Shown: piece by piece, positions 17,263 through 27,533 of the stretch
Layout of the letters: each line of letters begins with the position of its first letter
Numbering within the stretch: position 1 is the stretch's first letter
DNA from: Marinobacterium rhizophilum
Lineage (GTDB): Bacteria; Pseudomonadota; Gammaproteobacteria; Pseudomonadales; Balneatricaceae
DNA length: 64,000 nucleotides
Direction: 5' to 3'
Assembly (NCBI RefSeq): GCF_024397915.1
Contig: NZ_CP073347.1
Location: 806,001 to 870,000 of the forward strand
Made by a program: the position numbers and the translations under genes
The notes under the pieces: generated by a model
The model's input: the letters and a program-made list of their open reading frames with translations, nothing else
What the model was told of the DNA's origin: nothing
Databases searched by the model: none

Positions 17263-19268
17263 CAGGATGCCTCCTTTGTCTTGGAATCGGCTTGCGCGTC
17301 CAGCGCCACCAGTTCGGCACCGTCGGATACCAGCTCGCCCTCGGCAAAGTAGACTGCGCTGACAATGCCGTCCCGGGGGGCGCGAATACTGTGCTCCATC
17401 TTCATGGCTTCCATCACCACCAGGGTGTCGCCCTTGCTGACGGCCTGGCCGGGTTCGACCAGCACAGCCACCACGGCGCCGTTCATCGGGGCGGCGAGGG
17501 AGGCATCACCCTGGTGATCCGCTGCGCCGAAGGTCTCGACGTGCAGCTGGCAGGCAAATTGCTCGCCCTGGTCCATCAGGGTGAGTCGCGTCTCATCGCG
17601 GTATCCATAGACGGTACGGCGGTGGCCGTTGATGATGACATCCAGCGTATCGCCATTCAGTGTGGCGCTGACGCTGTAGCGCGCGCCATCCAGGCTGATG
17701 TCGTAGCCCTGATCCTGCTCCAGGATACGCAGGTCATGCTGCTGCTCGCCGTGAACCAGTTGCATGGGCCGGGCAAAGCTGGAATTAAGGCGCCAGCTGG
17801 TCTGGCGGCCGAAGGGTGAGTAAGGGTCACTGGCCGCAGCCAGGCCCGCCTTGTCGCTTTGCAAAAAGAAGCAGGCGGCCATCAGCAGGCATTCCTGGGG
17901 ATCCAGTTTGGCGGCTGGAAACAGCAGTGCCTGGTGCTTGTCGATAAAGCCGGTGTCCAGCTCCGCCGCCCGGAACGGTGCCGCCAGGGCGAGGTTGCGC
18001 AAAAAGCGCACGTTGGTCTTGATGCCGCCGATGCGGTAGTCGCCCAGCGCCTTGGCCAGACGCGCCAGTGCGCGTTCACGGTCGTCGTCCCAGACGATCA
18101 GCTTGGCGATCATCGGGTCGTAATAGACGCTGACCTCGTCACCTTCGATTACGCCGGTATCGACGCGCACATGCTCCGACTCGGTGGGGGTGCGCAGGTA
18201 ACTCAGGCGTCCGGTGGCCGGCAGAAAGTCATTGTCCGGGTCTTCTGCATAGATGCGGGCTTCAAAGGCATGGCCGTTGATGCTGACTTCATGCTGCTGC
18301 AACGGCAGTGGCTCGCCGGCGGCGATCTGCAGCTGCCACTGCACCAGATCCTGGCCGGTAATCATCTCGGTGACCGGGTGCTCCACCTGCAGGCGGGTGT
18401 TCATTTCCATAAAGAAGAAGGAGCCGTCGACGTCGTAGAGAAATTCCACGGTACCGGCACCGACATAGTCGATCGCCTGGGCGGCCAGTACGGCGGCTTC
18501 GCCCATGGCCTTGCGGGTGGCGTCGGACAGCCCCGGCGCGGGTGCTTCCTCGATAACCTTCTGGTGCCGGCGCTGCACCGAACAGTCGCGTTCGGCGAGA
18601 TACACGCCATTGCCCTGGCTGTCGCAGAATACCTGGATCTCGACGTGGCGCGGCTGTGTCAGGTAGCGCTCGATCAGCATGTCCGGGTTGCCGAAAGCGT
18701 TCTTGGCCTCGCGGCAGGCCGATGCCAGGGCTTCGTCAAACTCGCCCAGGGATTCGACCACGCGCATGCCCTTGCCACCGCCGCCGGCAACGGCCTTGAG
18801 CAGCAGCGGAAAGCCGCACTTTTCGGCTTCCTGCTTGAGCAGCGCAGGTGTCTGGTCGTCGCCGTGGTAGCCGGGTACCAGGGGTACGCCGGCATCCTGC
18901 ATGATGGCCTTGGCGGCGGACTTGGACCCCATGGCGGCAATGGCTGACGCCGGTGGGCCGATAAAGGCGATGCCGTTGTCTTCGCAGGCCTGGGCAAAAC
19001 CGGTGTTCTCGGACAGGAAACCGTAGCCCGGGTGAATAGCCTGGGCACCACAGGCCAGGGCAATCTCGATGATGCGATCGCTGCGCAGGTAACTTTCGCT
19101 GCTGGGGGCGGGGCCGAGCAGAAAGGCCTCGTCCGCCATGGCGACATGGCGGGCGTTGCTGTCGGCCTCGGAATAGACCGCGACGCAGCGAATGCCAAGG
19201 CGATGGGCGGTCTTGATGACCCGGCAGGCGATCTCGCCACGGTTCGCGATTAATATTTTACTGAACAT
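17262..19268 (-). CDS. liuD: Methylcrotonyl-CoA carboxylase, biotin-carrying alpha subunit
   Basis: A 668-residue subunit that carboxylates biotin with bicarbonate and ATP. It has the biotin carboxylase N-terminal domain (KILIANRGEIACRV), ATP-grasp domain (GGGGKGMR, ERDCSVQRRHQKVIEEAPAP, EMNTRLQVEHPVTE) and a C-terminal biotinyl domain with Lys623 in VMEAMKMEH. The ATG at 19268 is chosen because MFSKILIANRG is the usual start; a longer open frame continues upstream only through a duplicated, out-of-frame copy of the 5' end. Two further copies of this start region lie immediately upstream (19258-19504), an unusual arrangement described separately. Confidence 0.95.
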   Translation of the reverse strand: MFSKILIANRGEIACRVIKTAHRLGIRCVAVYSEADSNARHVAMADEAFLLGPAPSSESYLRSDRIIEIALACGAQAIHPGYGFLSENTGFAQACEDNGIAFIGPPASAIAAMGSKSAAKAIMQDAGVPLVPGYHGDDQTPALLKQEAEKCGFPLLLKAVAGGGGKGMRVVESLGEFDEALASACREAKNAFGNPDMLIERYLTQPRHVEIQVFCDSQGNGVYLAERDCSVQRRHQKVIEEAPAPGLSDATRKAMGEAAVLAAQAIDYVGAGTVEFLYDVDGSFFFMEMNTRLQVEHPVTEMITGQDLVQWQLQIAAGEPLPLQQHEVSINGHAFEARIYAEDPDNDFLPATGRLSYLRTPTESEHVRVDTGVIEGDEVSVYYDPMIAKLIVWDDDRERALARLAKALGDYRIGGIKTNVRFLRNLALAAPFRAAELDTGFIDKHQALLFPAAKLDPQECLLMAACFFLQSDKAGLAAASDPYSPFGRQTSWRLNSSFARPMQLVHGEQQHDLRILEQDQGYDISLDGARYSVSATLNGDTLDVIINGHRRTVYGYRDETRLTLMDQGEQFACQLHVETFGAADHQGDASLAAPMNGAVVAVLVEPGQAVSKGDTLVVMEAMKMEHSIRAPRDGIVSAVYFAEGELVSDGAELVALDAQADSKTKEAS

Positions 19269-19386
19269 GGCAGGTCTCCGTGTCGAGATCGCCTGCAGCT
19301 GCTGCGCAGCCCATGCGAAATGGCTGCGCCGCTGCAACGCTGCGCATGCAGTCACCACGGTTGGCGATCAATATTTTACTGAACAT
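19258..19386 (-). other. Truncated liuD 5' copy 2 (42-codon mini-ORF)
   Basis: ATG at 19386 begins MFSKILIANRG, identical in protein to the true LiuD start, then diverges into DCMRSVAAAQ and ends at a TAA located 8 bases into the true liuD coding sequence. GGAG lies upstream of the ATG within the spacer. Three synonymous differences separate its first 11 codons from liuD. Confidence 0.8.
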
Positions 19387-19504
19387 GGCAGGTCTCCGTG
19401 TCGAGATCGCCTGCAGCTGCTGCGCAACCCATGCGAAATGGCTGCGCCGCTGCAACGCTGCGTATGCAGTCACCACGGTTGGCAATCAGTATCTTGTTAA
19501 GCAT
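19269..19504 (-). repeat. Two 118-bp tandem units upstream of liuD
   Basis: Each unit is 33 bases of liuD 5' coding sequence plus an 85-base spacer; start codons at 19504, 19386 and 19268 are exactly 118 bp apart. The two spacers differ at about two positions. Each spacer contains an imperfect stem-loop (GCGCAGCCAT pairing with ATGGGTTGCGC) and a GGAG ribosome binding site. 118 is not a multiple of three, so the copies are out of frame with one another. Confidence 0.9.
19376..19504 (-). other. Truncated liuD 5' copy 1 (42-codon mini-ORF)
   Basis: ATG at 19504 begins MLNKILIANRG and ends at TAA just inside the start of copy 2. It directly follows liuC (stop codon, then AAGA before the ATG, GAGG in the last liuC codons), so it holds the position the native liuD start would be expected to occupy. 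Confidence 0.8.
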
Positions 19505-19508
19505 TCTT

Positions 19509-20306
19509 TTAGTCCTCGATCCAGTTCGGCGTGCGCTTTTGCAGGAAGGCGCTGAGTCCCTCCTGGCCTTCTTCGCTGACGCGGATATCGGCGATACGCC
19601 GGGCGGTATCGTTGATCAGGGCGCTGTCGATGGGTTTGTGGCTCACCGCGAACACCAGTTCCTTGGCCGCCTGCATGGCACGGGGGCCGTTGCGGCGCAG
19701 GGCCTGCACCAGGGTGTCGCAGGCCGTATCCAGTGCCGCGTTATCCTCTACCACCTCGTGCACCAGGCCAAACTGCTGTGCCTGCTCGGCACTGAACGCC
19801 TCGGCCGTTTGAAAGTAGCGCCGTGCCTGGCGCTCGCCAATGGCACGTACCACGTAGGGGCTGATGGTGGCAGGCGTCAGGCCGATGCGTACTTCGGACA
19901 GGCAGAAGCGGCTGGCCCGGGTGGCGACAACGATATCGCAGCAGGCCGCCAGGCCCACGGCGCCACCGTAGGCGGCACCCTGTATCAGGGCGATGGTGGG
20001 CTTGCTGAACGCATTCAGCGTCGACATCAGGCCCGCCAGGCCCAGGGCATCCTGCAGGTTGTCGGCATGGCTGTTGGCGGCCATGCGCTGCATCCAGTTG
20101 AAATCCGCACCGGCGGAAAAATTCTTGCCACTGGACGCCAGTACCAGCACCCGTACCGCCGGGTTTGCATCCAGCGCGACCAGGTGTTCGGTCAGGCACT
20201 GGATAATGGCATCGTCGAACGCATTGTGAATCTCGGGCCGGTTCAGCGTCAGGCGGGCGACGCCATCGGGCTGAATGTCCAGCAGAACTGTTGTTTGATC
20301 GCTCAT
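19509..20306 (-). CDS. liuC: Methylglutaconyl-CoA hydratase (enoyl-CoA hydratase family)
   Basis: A 265-residue crotonase-fold enzyme expected to hydrate 3-methylglutaconyl-CoA to HMG-CoA. It shows the oxyanion-hole segments SSGKNFSAGADFNWMQRM and IQGAAYGGAVGLAACCD, and the LTPATISPYVV stretch with a Pro/Ala pattern common in LiuC. Position between the two methylcrotonyl-CoA carboxylase subunits fixes the likely substrate; sequence alone would allow other enoyl-CoA hydratases. The gene ends just before the first liuD-like start. Confidence 0.92.
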   Translation of the reverse strand: MSDQTTVLLDIQPDGVARLTLNRPEIHNAFDDAIIQCLTEHLVALDANPAVRVLVLASSGKNFSAGADFNWMQRMAANSHADNLQDALGLAGLMSTLNAFSKPTIALIQGAAYGGAVGLAACCDIVVATRASRFCLSEVRIGLTPATISPYVVRAIGERQARRYFQTAEAFSAEQAQQFGLVHEVVEDNAALDTACDTLVQALRRNGPRAMQAAKELVFAVSHKPIDSALINDTARRIADIRVSEEGQEGLSAFLQKRTPNWIED

Positions 20307-20341
20307 GGGCTTCTCCGTTAGATCCCGTTACATCCGCTGGA

Positions 20342-21949
<1,608 letters not shown>

Positions 21950-21978
21950 GGCTGAATCCTCAAAATCGGCAGGGTTGC

Positions 21979-23145
21979 TTACTTGTTAAGGAACAGCTCG
22001 CGGCCGATCAGCATGCGACGGATCTCGGAGGTGCCGGCGCCGATCTCGTACAGCTTGGCGTCGCGCAGCAGTCGCCCGGTGGAGAATTCGTTGATGTAGC
22101 CGTTGCCACCGAGCAGCTGAATGGCATCCAGTGCCAGTTTGGTGGCGTTTTCCGCCGAGTACAGAATCGCACCGGCGGCGTCCTTGCGGCTGGTCTCGCC
22201 GCGCTGGGCGGCCAGGGCCACCATGTAAACGTAGGATTTGGCAGCATTCATCAGGGTGTACATGTCGGCCACCTTGCCCTGCACCAGCTGGAACTCGCCG
22301 ATGGCCTGGCCGAACTGGCTGCGTTCGCGGATATAGGGCACGACCACATCCAGAGCCGCCTGCATGATGCCCAGCGGACCACCGGAGAGCACCAGGCGCT
22401 CGTAGTCCAGCCCGCTCATCAGTACCTTCACGCCGCCGTTAAGCTGACCGAGGATGTTTTCCTTGGGCACGATGCAGTCCTGGAACACCAGCTCACAGGT
22501 GTTGGAGCCGCGCATGCCGAGCTTGTCGAGCTTCTGGGCACGGGAGAAACCGGGGAAATCGCGTTCGATGATAAAGGCGGTAATGCCGTGAGGGCCCTTG
22601 GCATGGTCGGTTTTGGCATAGACCACGTACACATGGGCATCGGGTCCGTTGGTGATCCACATCTTGTTGCCATTGAGCACGAAATGGTCGCCATTGTCGC
22701 GGGCCGTGAGTTTCATGGACACCACATCGGAGCCGGCGTTGGGTTCTGACATCGCCAGGGCGCCGATGTGCTCGCCGCTGATCAGTTTGGGCAGGTACTG
22801 CTGCTTCTGTTCCTCGCTGCCGTTGCGGTGAATCTGGTTCACACAGAGGTTGGAGTGAGCACCGTAGGACAGGCCGATGGATGCGGATGCCCGGCTGATT
22901 TCTTCCATGGCAATGACGTGGGCCAGGTAGCCCATGTCGACACCGCCGTATTCTTCCTTGACCGTGATGCCCAGCAGGCCCATGTCACCAAACTTGCGCC
23001 ACAGCTGGTTGGGGAATTCGTTCTTCTGGTCGGTTTCTTCGGCCAGCGGGGCGATTTCCTTGGCCGCGAAGGCATTTATCTGTTCGCGCAGCATGTCCAG
23101 AGTTTCGCCCAGACCAAAATTCAGCTCGGAGTATTGAGAAATCAT
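21979..23145 (-). CDS. liuA: Isovaleryl-CoA dehydrogenase
   Basis: A 388-residue FAD-dependent acyl-CoA dehydrogenase, first enzyme of the liu pathway, oxidising isovaleryl-CoA to 3-methylcrotonyl-CoA. It carries the acyl-CoA dehydrogenase signatures LAMSEPNAGSDVVSMKLTA and QLLGGNGYINEFSTGRLLRD. The DYERLVLSGGPLGIMQA segment holds the Glu that in isovaleryl-CoA dehydrogenases acts as catalytic base from this helix instead of the usual C-terminal position. First gene of the operon, preceded by a palindrome that matches others near the TetR gene. Confidence 0.95.
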   Translation of the reverse strand: MISQYSELNFGLGETLDMLREQINAFAAKEIAPLAEETDQKNEFPNQLWRKFGDMGLLGITVKEEYGGVDMGYLAHVIAMEEISRASASIGLSYGAHSNLCVNQIHRNGSEEQKQQYLPKLISGEHIGALAMSEPNAGSDVVSMKLTARDNGDHFVLNGNKMWITNGPDAHVYVVYAKTDHAKGPHGITAFIIERDFPGFSRAQKLDKLGMRGSNTCELVFQDCIVPKENILGQLNGGVKVLMSGLDYERLVLSGGPLGIMQAALDVVVPYIRERSQFGQAIGEFQLVQGKVADMYTLMNAAKSYVYMVALAAQRGETSRKDAAGAILYSAENATKLALDAIQLLGGNGYINEFSTGRLLRDAKLYEIGAGTSEIRRMLIGRELFLNK

Positions 23146-23205
23146 TGTTACCAGCCCTCGCAGTGCAGGAATATTCGATGCGGATAACCCGCCTGAAAAT
23201 TAACT

Positions 23206-23219
23206 ATACGCAATCGTAT
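23206..23219. promoter_or_regulatory. Candidate TetR operator upstream of liuA
   Basis: ATACG-CAAT-CGTAT is a perfect 5+4+5 inverted repeat 60 bp upstream of the liuA start. Related sequences occur at 25650-25663 and 25710-25725 beside the TetR and acyl-CoA synthetase genes. Confidence 0.5.
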
Positions 23220-23280
23220 GTTTGTTTTTGGGTTGAGTCAATACGGGTGCGTATTTTTGAATTGGATGCCTGGCTATAAG

Positions 23281-23559
23281 GGTAGACCAATGACGGGTGG
23301 CAAGGGGCAGAGAGCAAGGGAAAGGCCAAAGGAGCAAGGAACAGGACTGCAGGTGCAAGGTTCAAGGTGAAAGGGAGCGAAGGTAACGTCCGTAGGAGCT
23401 GCGCTCCGCAGCGAAGTTTTTGGGGGCGATGGCAAGGTAAAATCAGGGGCGAGGGAAGAGGGGCGAGGGGCAAGGTGAAAGGAAAAGTGCAGGCAGAAGC
23501 AGGTTGAAGTGACGAGAGGGGATGTGGTGTGGAAGCGGGTGCGTTAGATTGCCTGCTTC
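23281..23559. repeat. Purine-rich degenerate CAAGG-type low-complexity tract
   Basis: Non-coding tract dominated by irregular repeats of GGCAAGG/GCAAGGT-like words. It continues on the far side of the IS element (24866-25030, where the reverse complement pattern CCTTG is also present), so the IS probably landed in an existing low-complexity region between liuA and the TetR gene. No gene seen. Confidence 0.6.
23392..23416. repeat. REP-like palindrome
   Basis: GTAGGAGCTGCGCTCCGCAG (to GCGAAG) contains GCTGCG-CTC-CGCAGC and opens with GTAGGAGC, the form of Pseudomonas-type repetitive extragenic palindromes. Single copy in this window. Confidence 0.5.
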
Positions 23560-24865
23560 GAGACTGTAAATTTTTCTGTGTAAGTAGCGGTATATCACAG
23601 TGAGAGTCGATCACCGAAAATGATGATGAACTGACTCATCGCCTGTTTCCAGTCCCTGATCGGCATCGTCCACTTCTTTGAGATGTGGTGCAACGCCAGA
23701 TAGAGCACTTTCATCACCGATTTGTCGGTCGGGAATGAGCGGCGAGTCTTGGTCACTTTGCGCAACGAGGCGTTGAGGGACTCGATCGCGTTGGTGGTGT
23801 AAATCACCTTGCGGATCTGTGGCGGGTAATCGAAGAACACGCACAGGCGTTCCCAGTTTGCTCGCCAGGAACGGCTGATCGTTGGGTGCTCTTCGTCCCA
23901 CTTGGCCGCGAAGGCGTCCAGCGCAGTCTCGGCTGCGGAGAGTGTCACTGCGCCGTAAATAGTGCGCAGGTCGGCAGCCACCTCCTTACGTTGTTTCCAG
24001 CTTACGTAACGCAACGAATAACGTACCTGGTGCACGATACACAGCTGGACCTGGGTCTTGGGGTACACGGCTTCAATGGCTTCTGGGAACCCCTTCAGAC
24101 CATCGACGCAGGCGATCAGGATATCCTGCACACCGCGGTTCTTGAGCTCGGTGACCACTGACAGCCAGAACTTGGCACCCTCTGTCTGCGCCATCCATAG
24201 GCCTAGCAGTTCTTTCTCACCGTCCATGTTGATGCCTAACGCCAGATAAACCGACCTGTTCTGAACCATGCCGGACTCGCGGCTGCGAACCGCCAAGGCA
24301 TCGAGATAGACGATGGGGTAGACCGTATCCAGTGGCCGATTTTGCCAGGCATTCACTTCATCCATCACGGCATTCGTCACCTGGGAGATAAAGGTTGGCG
24401 AGACCTCGACGCCGTAGGTTTCTTGAAAGTGGGCCTGGATATCACGGGTGGTCATGCCTCGGGCGTACAACGACACGATCCGGTCATCGAAGCCCTGTAG
24501 CTGCTTCTCGCCTTTTTTAACCAGCTGGGGCTCAAAGGTGCCGTTGCGGTCTCGCGGTACATCCAGGTCGATATCACCGTGAATGGAACGGACTGACTTA
24601 CGATTCTTGCCGTTGCGGGAATTGCCGGTATTTTTACCGGCTGTGTCGTGTTTTGCATAACCGAGATGACTTTCCATCTCGGCCTCCAAGGCTCGCTCGG
24701 CCACTTTTTTGGTGAGCTGCCTGAGAAGGCCGGACTCGCCGAGGATATCTTCAGGGCTGGAGCAGCCTTCCAGCAACTGATCTATAAGGGTGTCTGATAT
24801 AGGCATTCTGTTGTCCTTTCAACAGGTTGGAAGAATGCCACTTACACAGATTTTTTTACACTCTC
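23560..24865. mobile_element. Complete IS256-family insertion sequence
   Basis: A 1306 bp element with related imperfect terminal inverted repeats of about 29 bp (left begins GAGACTGTAAATTTTTCTGT, right, read inward, GAGAGTGTAAAAAAATCTGT). It is flanked by an 8 bp direct repeat, CCTGCTTC (23552-23559 and 24866-24873), the target duplication expected of this family. It contains one intact transposase gene. Confidence 0.92.
23595..24806 (-). CDS. IS256-family transposase
   Basis: A 403-residue mutator-type transposase, intact from PISDTLIDQLLEG to the C terminus. Family features: the N-terminal region with VAERALEAEMESHLGYAKH, the catalytic core with YLDALAVRSRESG (first Asp), LIACVDGLKGFPEAI (second Asp) and IYTTNAIESLNASLRKVTKT (Glu), and the CIVHQVRYSLRYV helix. 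The gene fills the element, and all motifs are present, so it should be active. Confidence 0.95.
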   Translation of the reverse strand: MPISDTLIDQLLEGCSSPEDILGESGLLRQLTKKVAERALEAEMESHLGYAKHDTAGKNTGNSRNGKNRKSVRSIHGDIDLDVPRDRNGTFEPQLVKKGEKQLQGFDDRIVSLYARGMTTRDIQAHFQETYGVEVSPTFISQVTNAVMDEVNAWQNRPLDTVYPIVYLDALAVRSRESGMVQNRSVYLALGINMDGEKELLGLWMAQTEGAKFWLSVVTELKNRGVQDILIACVDGLKGFPEAIEAVYPKTQVQLCIVHQVRYSLRYVSWKQRKEVAADLRTIYGAVTLSAAETALDAFAAKWDEEHPTISRSWRANWERLCVFFDYPPQIRKVIYTTNAIESLNASLRKVTKTRRSFPTDKSVMKVLYLALHHISKKWTMPIRDWKQAMSQFIIIFGDRLSL

Positions 24866-25048
24866 CCTGCTTCAACGCCGCGGGCTTTACCCTGCTTCCC
24901 GGAATTCGCAGGCTCATTCTCGAAACTCGCTTCGCTCCTTTCCCGGAATTCGTAAACTCATTCCAAGCTACGTGGCCTGCTCTCCCTTGAGCCTTGAACC
25001 TTGCCTCTGCTTGTCCCTTGCCCCTTTTTTTCTGTACGCCGAAAGGCG

Positions 25049-25600
25049 TCAGTCTTCGATCAGGAAGCGGGTGCAGTGTTGCTTGATTTTTTTGGGGTCC
25101 AGGCTGCAGCTCTGGTCGTTCAGCAGGCTCTGGCCGAACACGAAGGCATAGAACAGGTAAGCGCGGGCATAGGCCTCCTCCGGCGACAGCTTCAGCTTGC
25201 CAAAGAGGCTGGACACGCATTTCAGGCGTTCTTCGTCCACCGACTGTACCGCGAGGGCCGCCTGGGTGTCCACGCGGGCCCAGCCGCGTACCGCCAGTTC
25301 GATGGCATTGCCGCGGGGGTTGGCGTTGTCGGTGTAGAGTCGTATCAGGTATTTCAGAGTATCGGCGGCGTGCTCTTCATCCCGGGTCTGCTCATGAATG
25401 ATCTCGATACGGCGCAGGCGCCATTGCTCCAGCATGTTCTGCAGTAGTTCGTCGCGATTGCGAAAGTGCCAGTAGAAACCGCCCTTGGTGACGCGCAGGC
25501 GTTTGGCCAGCCCCTCGATCTTGATACTGTCGACCCCGCCTTCGGCCAGTACCGTAAAAGCTTCGTTGATCCACTGGTCGCGGCTCAGTTTAACGTTCAT
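25049..25600 (-). CDS. TetR-family transcriptional regulator
   Basis: A 183-residue repressor with an N-terminal helix-turn-helix (EGLAKRLRVTKGGFYWHFRN, about 26-46) and a variable all-helical ligand domain. It is divergent from the acyl-CoA synthetase gene and, apart from the IS element, adjacent to the liu operon. Palindromes of similar sequence lie in both control regions, so an acyl-CoA or branched-chain intermediate is a plausible ligand. In some proteobacteria TetR proteins (LiuQ) control liu genes, but I cannot show orthology from sequence alone. Confidence 0.88.
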   Translation of the reverse strand: MNVKLSRDQWINEAFTVLAEGGVDSIKIEGLAKRLRVTKGGFYWHFRNRDELLQNMLEQWRLRRIEIIHEQTRDEEHAADTLKYLIRLYTDNANPRGNAIELAVRGWARVDTQAALAVQSVDEERLKCVSSLFGKLKLSPEEAYARAYLFYAFVFGQSLLNDQSCSLDPKKIKQHCTRFLIED

Positions 25601-25649
25601 CCTGCAGTCCTTAGATACGCTCTGGCACAGGTTACCTTAAAACCCGAAT

Positions 25650-25663
25650 ATTCGTAAGCGTAT
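25650..25663. promoter_or_regulatory. Candidate TetR operator upstream of the TetR gene
   Basis: ATTCG-TAAG-CGTAT, a 4-of-5 inverted repeat, 50 bp upstream of the TetR start. Compare ATACG-CAAT-CGTAT upstream of liuA. Confidence 0.4.
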
Positions 25664-25709
25664 GGGCGCGCCCCGGTGAGCGCAGCGACAGATTTTTTGC
25701 GAGTTTTGG

Positions 25710-25725
25710 TTTACGTGAACGTAAA
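25710..25725. promoter_or_regulatory. Candidate TetR operator upstream of the acyl-CoA synthetase gene
   Basis: TTTACG-TGAA-CGTAAA, a perfect 6+4+6 inverted repeat in the 233 bp divergent intergenic region. It shares the TACG-N4-CGTA core with the other two sites. Confidence 0.5.
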
Positions 25726-25833
25726 GTCGATGTTATTAATACGGGAAATCCCTTATTTCTGTTCATGGGTCGAACGCGATTCCGGGGTTCGAGATGGGCG
25801 GCCTGACAACACTAACAATCGAGGCAGGGCACA

Positions 25834-27468
25834 ATGAGCACTCATGCGTATGCAGCATTTAACGCTGAATTCACGCCGGCAGAGGTGGAGCAGCACCTGG
25901 TCGGCGATCTGGCAACGGGTTTCAATGTCTGTGAGGAAATCTGCGACCGCTGGGCCGACGAGGACCGCACGGCGCTGTTCTACGAAGGCGCGGACAGGCC
26001 CGCGAGCGAACACAGTTTTGCCGAACTGCAGGGCAAGGCGGCCCGCTTTGCCAACTACCTCAGCGCCCAGGGGATCGGCAAGGGGGACCGGGTGGCGGGC
26101 CTGTTGCCCCGAACGCCGGAGCTGCTGGTGGTCATTCTGGGAACATTGCGTGCGGGCGCCGTTTACCAGCCGCTGTTTACCGCCTTTGGCTCGGGTGCCA
26201 TCGAGTACCGGCTGGAGCGTGCCGGCACAAGGCTGGTGGTGACGGACAGTGCCAATCGCAGCAAGCTTGATACGATCAAAGGCTGTCCGCCGATACTGCG
26301 GGTCGGAGGCGACTCGGCGGCCTCTGATGATGCGGATTTTGACACTGAGCTTGCGGCGCAGTCGGATCAGTTCGCGCCGGTACGCATTGGTGCGGATGAG
26401 CCCTTTTTGCAGATGTTCACCTCGGGCACCGTCGGCAAGGCCAAGGGGGTTGCGGTGCCGGCCCGGGCACTGTTGTCCTTCTATGTCTATATGCGCCATG
26501 CCGTTGGCCTGGAACCGCAGGATCGTTACTGGAACGTGGCAGACCCCGGCTGGGCCTACGGGCTTTACTATGCGGTCGTCGGGCCGCTGCTGCTGGGTAA
26601 TGCTACCCATTTCAACGAGAACGGCTTTACCGCCGACAGCACCTACGAGATGCTGCGCAAGTACCGCATCACCAACCTGGCGGCGGCACCCACGGCCTAC
26701 CGTCTGCTAATGGCCAATGACGAGGGCACGGGCGAGGCGCTCGGGCTGCGCCTGGCCAGCAGTGCCGGGGAGGCGCTTAACCCGGAGGTGATCGGCTGGG
26801 TGAAACGCCGCCTGGGGTGCCCGGTCATGGACCATTACGGCCAGACCGAGACCGGCATGACCTGCTGCAACCACCACAAGCTGGAGCATCAGGTGCGGGT
26901 CGGCTCCATGGGCTTTTCGATGCCGGGGCACCGGGTGGTGGCACTGGATACGGAGTGCAACGAAATCGGCGAAGGCGAGATTGGCCAGCTGGCCGTGGAT
27001 ACCGCCGCTTCGCCGCTGTTTTTCTTCCAGGGTTACACCTGGGGTGAAAAGAACCCCTTCCATGGGCGTTATTACCTCACCGGCGATGTCGTCATCAGCC
27101 ATGGCGATGGCAGTTACTCCTTTACCGGGCGTGATGACGACATCATTACCACCGCCGGTTACCGGGTGGGGCCTGCCGATGTCGAGAGCACCCTGCTGGA
27201 GCACCCGTCGGTGGCGGAGAGTGCCGTGGTGGGCAAGCCGGACCTAAAGCGCGGCGCCATCATCAAGGCCTATGTGGTGCTCAGGTCCCAGTACGAGGCC
27301 TCGCCAGCACTGGCCGACGAGCTCAAGCAGCTGGTACGCTCGCGCCTTTCAACCCATGCCTTCCCGCGGGAAATCGAGTTTATCGAAGCCCTGCCCAAGA
27401 CGCCCAGCGGCAAGATTCAGCGTTTTGTGCTGCGCAATCAGGCGCGCGAAGAAAGCGCGGCGCCGTAG
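25834..27468 (+). CDS. AMP-forming acyl-CoA synthetase
   Basis: A 544-residue ANL-superfamily ligase that activates a carboxylic acid to its CoA thioester. Motifs: MFTSGTVGKAKGVAVP (P-loop, about 192-207), DHYGQTETGMTCCNH (A5), GDVVISHGDGSYSFTGRDDDIITTAGYRVGP (A7-A8 hinge) and TPSGKIQR with the catalytic Lys near the C terminus. The acyl specificity cannot be read directly; its genes-next-door (liu operon, TetR, thioesterase) suggest a short- or branched-chain acid such as isovalerate. First gene of a three-gene operon with small gaps. Confidence 0.92.
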   Translation: MSTHAYAAFNAEFTPAEVEQHLVGDLATGFNVCEEICDRWADEDRTALFYEGADRPASEHSFAELQGKAARFANYLSAQGIGKGDRVAGLLPRTPELLVVILGTLRAGAVYQPLFTAFGSGAIEYRLERAGTRLVVTDSANRSKLDTIKGCPPILRVGGDSAASDDADFDTELAAQSDQFAPVRIGADEPFLQMFTSGTVGKAKGVAVPARALLSFYVYMRHAVGLEPQDRYWNVADPGWAYGLYYAVVGPLLLGNATHFNENGFTADSTYEMLRKYRITNLAAAPTAYRLLMANDEGTGEALGLRLASSAGEALNPEVIGWVKRRLGCPVMDHYGQTETGMTCCNHHKLEHQVRVGSMGFSMPGHRVVALDTECNEIGEGEIGQLAVDTAASPLFFFQGYTWGEKNPFHGRYYLTGDVVISHGDGSYSFTGRDDDIITTAGYRVGPADVESTLLEHPSVAESAVVGKPDLKRGAIIKAYVVLRSQYEASPALADELKQLVRSRLSTHAFPREIEFIEALPKTPSGKIQRFVLRNQAREESAAP

Positions 27469-27533
27469 CGGCTGTCACCACCTATCTCGCGGGCGCCCGG
27501 TGCGCCCGGCGTTTAGCCCACAAGGAGGAATCG

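Noticed and set aside
17859..18947. 362-codon plus-strand open frame opposite liuD
   Set aside because: Antisense to liuD; composition typical of a shadow frame.
17262..19358. Longer liuD start at 19358
   Set aside because: The extra 30 residues come from the duplicated spacer read in frame; the conserved protein begins at MFSKILIANRG (19268), which has GGAG upstream.
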